Notes: generated by a model from the letters alone, not told the origin. Shown: positions 1 through 11,544, numbered from the stretch's first letter. The stretch is DNA of 64,000 nucleotides from Lactuca virosa (GCA_928212115.1 CAKMRJ010004445.1:80958969-81022968), one strand, 5' to 3'. Program-made: numbers and translations.

Positions 1-764
1 TGTTGGAGATAGTGTCTAAGTCCATAACTATATTTGGTATGTACTTGACCCGACCCGGCATGGTCCATTTGGGTTGCACTTCACCCGAACAATTTACGGA
101 TAATCTTTTGAGAATAGTATAAGTTATGATTTATTATATATTATAAGTTCTAATATATTAATATAAAATCATATTATTTAATTAGTGTTGATCTATAATT
201 AATTTAGAATTAATTTAGAGATCAAAAGTATGACTAATTAAATATGGGCTCTTGTATTTATATAGTGTGGGCTAATGCTTATTTGGAATGGGCTAGGCTT
301 GCATGGAAAGTCCATGGATACTCCATGGAGCTTTAACCATGGATCTCATGGAAATGAAAAGACATGGGTATTAGGGTTTACATGAATGTAACCCTAATCC
401 ACCACACTATATAAAGGAGGCTTTTGTTCTTGAAATCGCACGAGTTGTGGTGAGTAAAGTAAGAGGGCCGATTTCAAGAAGGTGATTACTATTCTCTCAA
501 AGTTCCAAGTTTGTGGTGATTTGTGATTTCCATTTGAGGCATCCACACTATTGGTGCTAGGCTCTAAAACTCCAAGCAATCAACTACAACTACAAGGTAA
601 GTAATTCTACTAGCTTTATTTGATTCAAGTTCCCCATGCCATGCTAGATAGGATAAGAACCTTGGAAAAAATAATTATTTGCATGTATCTTAGTCAAACA
701 TAGATCCAAGGTTTCTAGGGTTGCATGTACACCATAGGAGTGTTAGAATGCTCAAAAACCATCA
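1..764 (+). repeat. 5' LTR of element A
   Basis: Starts TGTTGGAGAT and ends ACCATCA, directly followed by the PBS. It is 77 bp longer than the 3' LTR (687 bp). The difference is two deletions in the 3' copy: 11 bp in an AT-rich tandem near 200 and 66 bp between two copies of TTGTGGTGA (445-453 and 511-519). It holds a TATA box and a strong splice donor (AAG/GTAAGT at 594-602). Confidence 0.95.
408..415 (+). promoter_or_regulatory. TATA box of element A 5' LTR
   Basis: TATATAAA at 408-415 is the best TATA box in the LTR. Transcription would be expected to start about 30 bp downstream, which puts the R region near 440. The same position in the LTR is kept in the related LTRs of elements B and E and in the solo LTR at 45457. 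Confidence 0.7.
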
Positions 765-766
765 GT

Positions 767-779
767 TGGTATCAGAGCC
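767..779 (+). other. Primer binding site (initiator-Met tRNA type), element A
   Basis: TGGTATCAGAGCC begins 2 nt after the LTR CA. It matches the usual plant iMet tRNA 3' end complement and marks the start of minus-strand DNA synthesis. Confidence 0.9.
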
Positions 780-802
780 TGGTTTGTTATTTGATACTTG
801 AT

Positions 803-841
<39 letters not shown>

Positions 842-2087
842 TGAAAATCGAAGTTTTGTTCAAAAGCTCGTATCAAAATTTCAAGTTTTGTATATGTACT
901 TACGATTCTTGAAATTTTTGATATGAACATTCATAAACATATGATTTAGAAGATCATAGAAATTATGTGCTAATAATTGATTAGATTATTCTTGATCTTT
1001 ATGTGTTTTAATGGAGTCCATAACTAGTTCTTAAGTTATGGATAACAAAAGTCACATTATAAATAACCATTAAAAGAACACATAGGTTACAAAAAATGAA
1101 GAGTCTTCATTTTTAATAACCATTAACTCATAAGTTATGAGAAATGAAAAGTTTTGAAAGTTTACAAAACTTGCCCTCAAGTTTTGGAACATGTAAAGTC
1201 ATATTAAAAACTTTAGTTCCAACCCCTAGAATTTTAAAATTATAATTCAACCCTTATACTTTATAATATTATAAGTTTAATAATATTTATATATGTATAA
1301 GATCAAGTCGTCTTACCGCTAGTACGCCTCATTCACGAAGCCGGTCTATAAGGGCGGTATAAGGTTGTTGCCTATAAAATGGCAACTTAATGGGTGTCCA
1401 CTCTCACCCCCGCTTCCTTGATCGGTGGAGGGTCGTTAGCCGAACGGGTAGGACAAGGACTTATAAATTCTCATTAAAAGTATAATGATAATACTAAAGT
1501 AACTAAACTTTATTGAATTCCCATCTTAGTTATTTTAGGAAAATGTGAATAAGGTGCTAATCCATGAAATTACACTTTACACTTTGTTTAAGTCGTTAGT
1601 GGAGCGTGTGTGGTTAACCGGCACACTAACTTGAACTTAACAAGGTAGGTAAAGGGTGACTTAATGTTTATCATAGTATCGATGGAGCGTGTGTGGTTAA
1701 CCGGCACATCGATTGAGGGGTAATACATTAAGGGTACCAAGTAATTTGCATGGTTACTTCACACCTTGTTTTGTGATCCTCGGCATCCCAGTCACAAAAC
1801 TTGAAGGGCACACTCGAGATTGAAACATGCCATTGAAGAAAGTTCAATGAATCTCAAAGAATCTAGGAGTTTCTAAACCAATTAAAACCTAATTAAATAT
1901 TTCGTTTTTCATGGTGGAAATTGGTGAATCGTCATTCACCTACCTTCAAATATCTTATAGCTTAGATTACGGCATCCCTCTTCTAAGTTATAAAATATTG
2001 TGTTGGGTCCTAGCCTTAATATTACATTTGGGTGTTTGTTAAGGACTATCTCTATATCTAATCTAATCTATTCCCTCTTCTTTTCAG
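780..2087 (+). other. Non-coding leader of element A
   Basis: About 1.3 kb without a credible gene. It holds a run of about 34 A (from 806), an AT-rich stretch, and a block from about 1313 that is also present in the leaders of elements B and E. That block contains two copies of a motif starting GGAGCGTG and containing GGTTAACCGGCAC (1601-1626 and 1684-1708), and the motif GATTACGGCATCCCTCTTC (1965-1983). The conserved block may carry packaging or dimerisation signals; that is inference. Confidence 0.75.
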
Positions 2088-2957
2088 ATGTCTTCAATAA
2101 CAATGCTTCTGGCTCAAACCCTACTAGCTCCTTCTCTCTCATGAATCTTTGTGGGAGAGTCATCTTTGATGGGTCCAACTTTACAGATTGGATCAGAAAC
2201 ATCAGGATGGTCACTCGGTATGAGAACAAAGAATATGTTCTCGACAAGGAGCTGAAGGTACCCGAGCCAACTGCTACTCCTGAAGAGCTTGCTGAATATG
2301 AGGTACATGAAAGAGATGCTACAAAAGTGGCATGCATCATGATGGCCACCATGACAGCCGAGCTCCAAAAGTCCTATGAGGACTATTATCCTTTTGAGAT
2401 GCACCAGGACTTGATGGACCGCTACCATCAAAGTGCTCGTCAAGAGCGATATGAAATAATCTCCTCCATGATAACAACCCGAATGAAGGATGGTGAACCC
2501 ATCACGGGCCACATGCAGAAAATGCAAAGGTATGTGGACCGTTTACTGAAGCTGAATGTGAACTTCCCTGAGGAGTTAGCAATAGACATCATTTTGCACT
2601 CCTTGCCATCGTGTTATGATCAATTCCGCATGACATATCACATGAACAAGGAAAGAAGTCACCCTCAGCAAACTTCAAGGACTCTTGAAGACCGCGCGAA
2701 AGTGGTCTAAAGGGTAAGTCGGTTGTTACTACTCCTACTCCTACTCCAACTGCGGCCAATGTCTTGGCAATCGGGCATGGCAAAGGGAAGAAGAGAAAGA
2801 ACCCTTCTAAGGGTACCAAGGGTAAGACCCTTGAAGGCTCCTCTTCAGCAAAACCAAGAAAGGTTTTGTCACTCCTTCTGCTAACCCTAATGAGGCTGAA
2901 TGCTTCTATTGCCATGAAAAGTCGCACTGGAAGCGAAACTGCCCAAAGTACCAGCAA
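2088..2957 (+). pseudogene. gag: copia gag (element A), frameshifted
   Basis: Capsid/nucleocapsid protein of the retrotransposon. The ATG at 2088 directly follows a splice-acceptor-like sequence. One base appears missing a few codons in, so the long reading frame (to 2710) is offset from that ATG. The readable part has the usual copia gag pattern (FDGSNFTDWIRNIRMV, then a long helical region ending in LHSLPSCYDQF). Further shifts occur near 2650 and near 2860. A zinc knuckle (CFYCHEKSHWKRNC, CX2CX4HX4C) is at 2901-2942, followed by DLKDGKVKT, a motif also found after the knuckle in the gag of elements B and E. Confidence 0.85.
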
Positions 2958-3350
2958 GATTTGAAGGATGGGAAAGTAAAAACCAAACATGCAGGTATAT
3001 ACACTATATTGTCTAATAACTCACCTCATTCTAAGTCTTGGGTCCTTGATACAGGTTGTGGTATTCACATATGTTGTGATTTGCAGGGACTAAAAAGAAG
3101 TGAGAATGTGGAGCAGGGAAAGATAAACTTGATCATGGGAAACAGGAAAGCTTCACCTGTCACCAAGATAGGAGTTTATTCCTTAGTGCTAAATAGTGGG
3201 TTTACATTAGATTTGAATAAATGTTATTATTCGCCAGAAATGGCAAGAAATGTTATTTCCTTTCATGCATTGTATAAACAAGGTTTTACCTTTTATTTGA
3301 TAATAATAATGGGTAGTATTGATGCTTCTTTAATATGTTCTTTATTTTAA
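2958..3350 (+). pseudogene. copia protease (element A)
   Basis: Aspartic protease domain that would cleave the gag-pol polyprotein. The catalytic motif WVLDTGCG is present, with the Asp codon at 3048-3050. The domain continues through NVISFHALYKQGF, typical of the protease/pre-integrase boundary, and is then lost to a frameshift and a stop at 3348-3350. Confidence 0.8.
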
Positions 3351-3369
3351 AGCATTACCTTGTGATGGC

Positions 3370-4193
3370 GTGTATGAAACTGTATCTGTTGTAGATAATC
3401 TAGGAAATAATGTATTGTGTATTAACTCTTCCACTAGCTTAGATAAAGCATCCTTATGGCATTGTCGTCTTGGACATGTAAGCAAGAAACGCATAGGCCA
3501 ACTCCAAAAGGATGGAGTCTTGGAGTCATTTGACCTAAAGTCAGATGATAGTTGTGAATCTTGTTTGCTTGGTAAAATGACAAAGTCACCTTTTACTGGC
3601 ACTTGTGCTAGGGGTGAAGGTTTGTTGGACCTCATACACACGGATGTGTGTGGACCCTTCAGAACCGCCACAGAGATGCTAATCGGTTCTATGTGACTTT
3701 TACTGATGATTTTAGTAGATATGGATATGTCTACCTAATCAAGCATAAGTCAGAAACCTTTGAGAAATTCAAAGAGTTTAAGCAAGAAGTGGAGAATCAG
3801 TTGGGCAGGAACATTAAGATGCTTCGATCCGATCGTGGTGGTGAGTATCTTAGTACTGAGTTCCTTGACTATCTTAAGGAATGTGGGATTGTCTCACAAT
3901 TGACACCTCCTAGGACACCACAGTTGAATGGTGTGTAGCTGAGAGGCGCAATCGGACCTTGTTGGACATGGTTCGTTCCATGATGAGTCGAGCTTCGCTA
4001 CCAATCTCATTTGGGGGTATGCCTTAGAGACTGCCGCCCATATCCTTAATCTAGTCCCTACAAAGAAGGTTGCCAAAACACCTCACGAGGTGTGGACTGG
4101 AAAAGTTCCCAATCTAGACCACATCAAGATTTGGGGTTGCGAGGCTTTCGTGAGACGCGAGACTCACGATAAGCTCGAACCCCGAAGCGAAAG
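3370..4193 (+). pseudogene. copia GAG-pre-integrase and integrase core (element A)
   Basis: DNA strand-transfer enzyme. The zinc-binding HHCC region is readable (WHCRLGHV, then CESCLLGKM). The first catalytic Asp is in LIHTDVCGPF near 3640 and the second in RSDRGGEY near 3828. A shift near 3650-3690 moves the core into another frame. A second lesion right after PQLNGV (about 3938) puts the expected catalytic Glu in a different frame. The domain continues in broken frames to about 4193. Confidence 0.85.
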
Positions 4194-4481
4194 GTGTATT
4201 TCATCGGCTACCCACAGAAATCCTTTGGTTACATCTTCTACAGACCCAGTGATAATGTGGTCTTTGTAGCAAGAAGAGGATTCTTTCGAGAGAGAGAATT
4301 CATGAGCCAAGGAGACAGTGGGAGGCAAATTGACCTTGAGGAAATTCAAGAGTCAAGTGGTGAAGGAACCTCAAACCCTAGCCCTCAACCTGAGGAGAGG
4401 AAACTCCTGTTGAGCCGACTGAAGCAATCTATACCTCTGAGGCGTTCCACCAGAGTTAGGAATGCACCTGAGCATTATTAG
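4194..4481 (+). pseudogene. integrase C-terminal/linker region (element A)
   Basis: About 95 codons. It starts with the conserved copia segment FIGYPQKSFGYIFYRPSD and runs into a hydrophilic linker (SSGEGTSNPSPQPEE) before RRSTRVRNAPEHY, the usual lead-in to the copia RT domain. It ends in a stop at 4479-4481. Confidence 0.75.
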
Positions 4482-5300
4482 TTTTCATATTACTGCAGAA
4501 GGTGAGACACTTATCAGTGATAACACACTGGTAAATCTGGATGAGCCTAACAGCTACACGGAAGCCATGGCAGGCCCTGAGGCTGCTAAATGGAAAGAGG
4601 CTATGGATAGCGAGATACAGTCCATGTATGACAATCAAGTTTGGAACTTGGTTGACAATGTACCTGATCGTAAGATAGTTGGGTGCAAATGGATCTTCAA
4701 GAAGAAGACCGACATGGATGGTAATGTACACACTTATAAGGCACGACTGGTTGCAAAGGGTTATTCTCAAACTCCGGGAGTTGATTATGATGAGACCTTT
4801 TCACCAGTGGCCAAGATTAAGTCTATTAGGGTTCTGTTAGCCATTGCTGCATTTCATGATTATGAAATATGGCAAATGGATGTCAAAACCGCTTTCCTTA
4901 ATGGAAAGTTGGCTGAAGATGTTTACATGGTTCAGCCAGAGGGTTTTGTCAGTACAGAGTACCCCAGTAGAGTGTGTAAGCTCGAGAAATCCATTTATGG
5001 ATTAAAACAGGCACCTCGCAGATGGAATCTTTGCTTTGATGAGAAAGTCAAAGAATTTGGCTTTTCAGGAGTGAAGATGAATCTTGTGTCTATATCAAGG
5101 CTAGTGGAGTATAGTCAGCTTTTTGGTACTGTATGTGGATGACATACTACTCATAGGAAATGACATCCCAACCCTGCAGGAAGTAAAGTCCTGGCTTGGG
5201 AAGTGTTTCGCTATGAAGGACCTTGGAGAAGCTGCCTATATCCTAGGGATAAGGATTTGAGAAACAGGAGTAAAAGACTAATTGGACTTAGTCAAAGCAC
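4482..5300 (+). pseudogene. copia reverse transcriptase (element A)
   Basis: RNA-dependent DNA polymerase domain. Characteristic blocks are readable: KWIFKKKTD, KARLVAKGYSQ, ETFSPVAK, MDVKTAFLNG and SIYGLKQAPR. The YVDD active site is encoded at 5132-5143 but in a different frame from the upstream part, because of a lesion between about 5040 and 5130. More breaks follow to about 5300. Confidence 0.9.
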
Positions 5301-5312
5301 CTATGTGGAAAA

Positions 5313-6041
5313 GTGTTGAAAAGGTTCAACATGCATAACTCCAAGAAAGGAGAGTTACCCATCCAGAGTAACGCCAGATTGAGTAAGACACAAAGCCCTA
5401 GTACTGAGGCTGAGATAGCAGAAATGAGTCGAATACCTTATGCTTCAGTTGTAGGATCGATCATGTATGTTATGACGTGTACTCGACCTGATGTAGCCTT
5501 TGCTTTGAGCATGGTTAGCAGGTATCAGGGGAACCCTGGCAAGGCACACTGGACTGCGGTAAAGAATATCCTCAAGTACCTACGGAGGACTAAGGACTGG
5601 GTCCTTACCCTCGGTGGCAGTGAGGACTTGAGAGTTGTAGGGTACAGTGATGCTAGCTTTCAGACTGACAGGGATAATTTCCGCTCTCAGTCGGGCTGGG
5701 TCTTTACTCTAAACGGAGGGGCAATTACTTGGAAAAGTTCCAAGCAGGAGACAGTGGCTGATTCCACTTGTGAATCAGAGTATATAGCAGCAAGCGAGGC
5801 AGCAAAGGAGGCTATATGGCTAAAGAACTTCATCGGAGACCTTGGAGTTGTACCAGCTATAAAGGAGCCAATGGAGATTTTCTGTGACAGCAATAGTGCG
5901 GTTTCCTTAGCCAAGGAACCAAGAGATCATGGGAGATCCGGACACATTGATAGAAAATATCACTTCATTAGGCATCGAATAGAAGAAGGAATCCTCGTGG
6001 CAAAGAGGGTATCATCGGATGATATTAGTTTTAGTAGTTAG
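5313..6041 (+). pseudogene. copia RNase H (element A)
   Basis: 242 codons open. It covers the end of the RT connection (RPDVAFALSMVSRYQ) and the RNase H domain (YSDASFQTD, CESEYIAASEAAKEA, IFCDSNSAV, HIDRKYHFIRHRI). RNase H removes the RNA strand during reverse transcription. The C-terminus is abnormal: after LVAKRV it does not reach the usual copia ending and stops at 6041, probably after a small lesion. Confidence 0.9.
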
Positions 6042-6875
6042 ATAGTCTTGAAATTTGTAAAATGTAATTGACATTTGATGATAAATAAAAGCTGTTATTT
6101 ATGAGTAAAGTGTTGCTATCTCTTGTCAATCGTTTACTATTATTTCTTTTTGCATGTTTTGACTTCCAGAATAATTATGTTATGGTTTATATCATATTAT
6201 TCAAACTCTCCACAGTCGGTCATATGTTGGAAGTAGATATGAATCAAGACTGTCATGGGTTGGCTTGTAGAGGTCTAAGATGTTAGACAAAGGGGGGCTA
6301 CAACACTCATGAGTGCTCATAAGTTCTGAGTATTGGATTCAACCCACGCTCACTTGTATCACTTCATGGAATTTATCTCGAGTGATCGTGAGACGGTAAT
6401 ATCATATAAGTCTTCAAACCTAGAGATATGATTTGTTGCCTATGAGTTGGTTATGCATTGATTGCACGAAAACGTATTGGTAACTCGATGTTATAAACTG
6501 TGCTTTTGTGTGTAATTCAACAAGTAGTAGAGCAAACATATGAGTCGAAGTTTATCTGTTCCTTCTAGGATTAGAAGCGATATCTGGGCCCCTCGATGAT
6601 TTTGTTTTGACCTATGTACCGGGCCCGGTCAGAACTAAATTGTGTTCAGTTAAGTTCTATGTCAAACAAATCGGAAATCGGGAAACAAATGTTGGACAAT
6701 AAGCAAGACCATGTTCCATGTATTTGTCCGGCTGATATCTAGAACAGAGGATTATATGATCACTTATCTAAAATGGCGCTTCATAGTTCAACAGAGTTTT
6801 AAGAGCTACGATTGCTGATCGGTTCCTGAAGTCATACTTGCAACTATAGTTATTAGACTTATCCAAGTGGGAGAC
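6042..6875 (+). other. 3' untranslated region and polypurine tract of element A
   Basis: No gene. The stretch from about 6130 to 6420 is recognisably the same as the reverse complement of 26570-26840 in element B (GCATGTTTTGACTTCCAGAA, then a CCACAGTCGGTCATA motif). The polypurine tract AAGTGGGAGA (6865-6874) primes plus-strand synthesis and is identical in element B. Confidence 0.8.
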
Positions 6876-7562
6876 TGTTGGAGATAGTGTCTAAGTCCAT
6901 AACTATATTTGGTATGTACTTGACCCGACCCGGCATGGTCCATTTGGGTTGCAATTCACCCGAACAATTTACGGATAATCTCTTGAGAATAGTATAAGTT
7001 ATGATTTATTAATATATTATAAGTTCTAATATATTAATATAAAATCATATTATTTAATTAGTGTTGATCTATAATTAATTTAGAGATCAAAAGTATGACT
7101 AATTAAATATGGGCTCTTGTATTTATATAGTGTGGGCTAATGCTTATTTGGAATGGCTAGGCTTGCATGGAAAGTCCATGGATACTCCATGGAGCTTTAA
7201 CCCATGGATCTCATGGAAATGAAAAGACATGGGTATTAGGGTTTACATGAATGTAACCCTAATCCACCAGACTATATAAAGGAGGCTTTGGTTCTTGAAA
7301 TCACACGAGTTGTGGTGATTTGTGATTTCCATTTGAGGCATCCACACTATTGGTGCTAGGCACTAAAACTCCAAGCAATCAACTACAACTACAAGGTAAG
7401 TAATTCTACTAGCTTTATTTGATTCAAGTTCCCCATGCCATGCTAGATAGGATAAGAACCTTGGAAAAATATTATTTGCATGTATCATAGTCAAACATAC
7501 ATCCAAGGTTTCTAGGGTTGCATGTACACCATAGGAGTGTTAGAATGCTCAAAAACCCATCA
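6876..7562 (+). repeat. 3' LTR of element A
   Basis: Starts TGTTGGAGAT directly after the polypurine tract and ends ACCCATCA. It matches 1-764 apart from the two deletions and scattered substitutions, including loss of the segment present at 445-510 of the 5' LTR. Confidence 0.95.
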
Positions 7563-8660
7563 GGAATTTCGTCCCGAAATTAGCTTTCTTAGCCGTACTA
7601 CTGGGTTGCGCTTCTTCGTTGGCGGAATACCTAATCGTAGACTGGCAACTTTGCCCTAGTGTCATAATAGGATCGTACTTTGGTCCATTTATCATTACCT
7701 CGTGTATACAAGTTGTATATGATAGGAATTAGTTAGACGGTTGGATGTGCGACTCTGCCCCAGGTACACAAACAACAGGAACAGGAGATAGGGTGGAAAC
7801 AACAATACTAAATCTACGTAATCATAATTATATCCAACTCTCGCTTGTAACATGAGTAGTGATAGGTGGGCCGTATTGTCCCTAGCTCGTGCTCGAACTT
7901 GGTCTGTTGGACGAGTGGTATTTATGACGGTCTGCTGATATCCGACGCGTAAGGCTTCGGAGGACAAAGTACTCTTCGCACAATTTTACTCGGGATTTAG
8001 AATATGAAGGATATAAAACTGAGGTTTAGGTCGGACTGTCGGTACGACTTGACGAAAGTTTTCGAGAACTGCCGACCGAGGCGATAGTAAACATATGAAC
8101 TTAGTATGGTGAGGGCCACGCCTATTCATGACTAATGATAGTAACAGACTCTTTGCTGAATAGAGTTCGGCCAATTTGAAAGAAACGTATGTTATAACGA
8201 TGATGATCCCTAGTTAGTTGTGCTCGAAAATGTACTCTTAGTGTGCTCGACTACGTACTCTTAGCGCGTTCGGTAGTGTACTCTTAGTGTGTTCGATAAT
8301 GTACTCTTACTGTGTTTGATAGCTGGTGATGATAATTTATATCATGATCCTCCTTGGTACCACTACGATCGCCTGTATATACAAGTATGAATTATTAAGG
8401 TGAATAAGACGGTCGACTGAGTAACCCTGCCTCAATCCACAACAAACAAGAACAGGAATTAAGGCGGAATTTCTTACTCTAAGTCTTGCAGCATCTTAAT
8501 TATGCACAACCTGATGTATATGTTCAGCCATCATAGCTTCTCTAAACGGTCCTTTAGTTCTCTGAAATATGTGACTCGTTCCATGAGTGGTTATTATAAT
8601 TACTTTTAGGTGTTTTCCCAAGTTTTAATCTTATATAAAATAGATTAATTTCAAAGCATT
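7563..8660. other. Gypsy LTR-related fragment
   Basis: No gene. It begins with a sequence whose reverse complement (TTTCGGGACGAAATTCC) resembles the end of many gypsy pol genes. It contains two diverged copies (about 7700-7800 and 8375-8470) of a module with CTGCCYYARG, CACAA and ACAAGRAACAGGA that recurs three times in the minus-strand gypsy LTR at 11.5-12.3 kb. It is most likely a piece of a related LTR left between the copia insertion and the gag at 8.7 kb. Confidence 0.45.
8217..8325. repeat. 23 bp tandem repeat
   Basis: GTACTCTTA recurs at 8232, 8255, 8278 and 8301, an exact 23 bp period, separated by variants of GTGTGCTCGAC. There are about 4.5 diverged copies. Confidence 0.85.
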
Positions 8661-9853
8661 TACAGGTCGAAAACGTACCGCTGCTCGAAGGCGACTCCGA
8701 GGTCGATTCCCTACGGTGATCATCAAGATTCGTCCATCCGCTCTGAGCTCTTGTTATCGGGCAGTCCTCCTGGTAGTGTCCAGTTCACCACAGCCATAGA
8801 GGCTTGGTTTTCTTCAATTTCGGGGACTTGGGAGATCGGTTGAGCGGTGCCCTGCAGAACGGACTGTGTGTCCTTTTCTGTGGCAGTTCAGACACTGCAT
8901 TATCCGACATTTTCCATGGTGGTGATAGTTACATTTCCCACACTTCGGAAGGGTTCCAGCATATCGACTGGCCGGTGCTGGAGTAGTAGGCGTTGTAGCG
9001 GCGTACATAGTACTCGCTCGTTGATCTTGCGGGGTGTCATGTGTTCTTCGCTTCTTCCTCCTCTTGTTCCCCGGTTTCTGATTATAGTCCCCTTCCCTCG
9101 ACGGCTCGGGAATAGGGACTTTTACACCATGGCGGACTACATGGTCGATGAGTCGTTGAGCAGGCGCGTTTAGCACTCAGAACGTGGCTGGGTTAGAAGA
9201 CAACACGTTTCCTTGGGTCAGAGCAGTCAGACCCCAAATGTATCTCTCTATCTTCTTGCTCTCTGGAGTAACTATCCTGGGACATAGAGCTGCTAGTTCG
9301 CTGAACCGGTCAGTGTAGGTCACTATGTCTGAGCCGACCATAGTGAGATCCCACAGCCCTCGTTCCAGCTTTTGAATTTCGCCTAACGGGCAGTATTCCT
9401 CCCGCATTAACTTTTTTAGGTTTTCCCAACCTAATGAGTTAGCCACTGATAGAGTCAGTGACTTAACGTGGTTGTTCCACCATGTTAGGGCCTTGCCAGA
9501 GAAGGTGCAGGCAGCAAACTTCACTTTGCTTCCTTCTGGGCATAAACAGATTTCGAAGATCGACTTGTTTCTCGAACCATTGCATGAGGCAATGACTCCT
9601 CAGTCCCATTAAAGGACAACGGCTGGCATTTGGTGAAGTCCTTGTAGGAGAACTCTCTCGAGCGCACGAGGACCTCACCTTGAGTAGAATCAGTAGGCGT
9701 TCCACCTCTATTGGTACTGATGGAGTGATATTGAGCCATGGCTGTTGCCACAGCCGCGGCCACTGCAGCGTTTATAGCTGCCATATCGATTTGGGAAGGA
9801 GGCGGTATTGGAGTTATTGGAGTAGTGCGTCTGATAGATCTGCGAGGAGGCAT
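8661..9853 (-). pseudogene. gag: gypsy gag (minus-strand element), broken
   Basis: Starts MPPRRSIRRTTP at 9853; this is a better start than the upstream in-frame ATG at 9871. It runs through a low-complexity Ala-rich part and SYKDFTKCQPLSFNG (typical gypsy gag). A shift near 9520-9580 follows. Next come FAACTFSGKALTWWNNHVKS and CPRIVTPESKKIERYIWGL, both hallmark retrotransposon gag segments. An in-frame TGA stands at 9179-9177. The nucleocapsid part then has CGKCNYHHHGKC and CLNCHRKGHTVRSA (8.8-8.9 kb). The last knuckle has Ala where Cys is expected. A further knuckle-like GHYQEDCP is encoded near 8750-8780 in another frame. Confidence 0.85.
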
Positions 9854-11055
9854 CTTTGCTAAAAGACACAAAGATGAGACAGGATAAGTCTAAAGCAATG
9901 GACACAAGCCGAAAAGCTGAAAAGACAAGGTTTCCTAGTTCTGATGTATCGGGTCCTGACTTCCTGGGTTCTAGAAACAATTATAAAAGAGTCTATACCT
10001 AATAAACTCTATGAATTTGGAATGACTATCCTCGAATGAATATCTGTTTCCTGAATAACTGTTACCAGCTTCATGTAAGAAAATAATCCTACCACATAAT
10101 GTGAGCAGTGTTCCCACTCGCTCATTAAGTTAACCAGATTATTATTTATTAGTGTGACGTGCAAGACGTTTTGGTTACTTCGGTTGACCCCTCTTTGAAA
10201 ACTTCTCATGAACTTATTCTTGTCCCTCCTGGACTCTTCTGTTGTTTACTATGAGGAAGTGGTTACATCTATCTGGGCTTGTCGTGAGAGAATGAAAGTG
10301 ACTAAAGAATCTATGAGCTTTAAGGTAACTTTATGGGGTGAGCCTTACGGAGTCCTCCTATAATTGTTACAATGTATACAAGTTTGTATATAGCTGAGGA
10401 TTAAATAAACCTTCGAATAAGGATCCTACTTTCCAAAATACCCCCCTTAAGAGGAATGGATAGCGAAACGTAGACCACAGATTCTAAGTTTCTAAAGATC
10501 TGATTATATATAAACTTTAGGAATATACTTGCAAGATTATAGACCTATCCGTAAGGGTCTTTTAAGTTATCACATAAGTTATTTGTATAGTGCCTAAAAC
10601 ACTCCTATAGTATTTTAATGTAACGTACTTGGTATGTTTCAAACTTGTTATCGCGTTATAGTACCATAGAATACTCCTATAGTATTCTAACTTTAAATGT
10701 ACTTGTTCTGGTGTTCTCTTGACTGGTGTTCGGGTAAGTTTTAACACTGTTGCAACACCACATCATTCCCAAACAATGTCGGTCACATCTCGAATGAATA
10801 TAGTTGATCAGGCTATATGATCCTAGCTATGATTACATAACGTTCAGGTTGACGACATTGTCCAACCTCTAAATACTTTTAGTTTATTTCTCCTCGTGAT
10901 ACTAGTTCTATTATTTACATGTATAAGTAAGTAGGTATATTTTTATAACCTATAGTATATTCTAAAAAATATATCATTATCCAAAGGCACTTACGCCCCA
11001 TTGTGTTTATGTTGTATACCTTTTATCGGTTGATATACTTAGTTCACTATAAAAA
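9854..11055 (-). other. Leader of the minus-strand gypsy element
   Basis: About 1.2 kb between gag and PBS with no credible gene. Short open frames on either strand lack known domains. Confidence 0.6.
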
Positions 11056-11068
11056 TGCTCTGATACCA
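11056..11068 (-). other. Primer binding site (iMet type), minus-strand gypsy element
   Basis: Plus-strand TGCTCTGATACCA is the reverse complement of TGGTATCAGAGCA. It lies 4 nt from the LTR end at 11073, which fixes the element's orientation as minus. Confidence 0.85.
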
Positions 11069-11544
11069 ATCTTGTCACACCAAAACCGGAACGGCGGAAC
11101 CGTTCTGGTGGAGGACGTCATGTTTAGTATCAAAAGATATGTATACAGTAAGCAAGTAATGAACAACCATTTCTTTAGAAAGAAAGTGTTTACAATGTGT
11201 GTGTTCACATAACATAGAATTCATAAAAAACAAATCAAAACAAGACTTGAAGCTATAACGCTCCACCTTCTGAATTCCCAGCACGAGCACATGTCTAATA
11301 GTCTCCTGAGAATACAATTATTTGAAAGAGTTGATCAGCAATTAGCTGGTGAGTTCATAAGATTTTATGAGTAATCGGTTGTAGAAGTTGTTGTAAAACT
11401 GTAGTACGTTGTAAGTTCTGTTTAAAAGAGTTTGCATTGTTCTCCAGAAAATCCTATATTTCTGCTTTAATGAAAGATAAGTAAAAATGACTCAACAGTC
11501 CTTTCTATGCGTATTAAATGGATACAAGTTATATACATGCAGAG

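Larger units (their letters stand above)
597..2087 (+). other. Predicted 5' leader intron of element A
   Basis: Donor CAAG/GTAAGT (exon ends 596) lies in the LTR. A pyrimidine-rich acceptor CTTCTTTTCAG (2077-2087) sits directly before the ATG at 2088. Removing 1491 nt would join a short LTR exon to the gag start and delete the PBS and leader. Elements B and E have the same arrangement. Spliced copia transcripts are known in plants, but this intron is inferred from sequence only. Confidence 0.55.
1..7562 (+). mobile_element. Ty1/copia LTR retrotransposon, element A, full-length but decayed
   Basis: Two LTRs (1-764 and 6876-7562) begin TGTTGG and end in CA. They enclose an iMet-type PBS, a long leader, gag, protease, integrase, RT and RNase H in copia order, and a polypurine tract. 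The window starts exactly on the LTR TG, so the left target-site duplication is not visible; the base after the right LTR begins GGAAT. The coding region carries several frameshifts, so it is not autonomous as it stands. The sequence just right of it looks like minus-strand gypsy DNA, so A probably inserted into an older gypsy element. Lineage within copia is not assigned. Confidence 0.95.

Noticed and set aside
767..779. tRNA gene fragment
   Set aside because: TGGTATCAGAGC sites next to LTRs are primer binding sites; no cloverleaf surrounds any of them.
806..839. A-run as a poly(A) tail of a retroposed gene
   Set aside because: It lies inside the element A leader, with no upstream gene copy and no target duplication around it.
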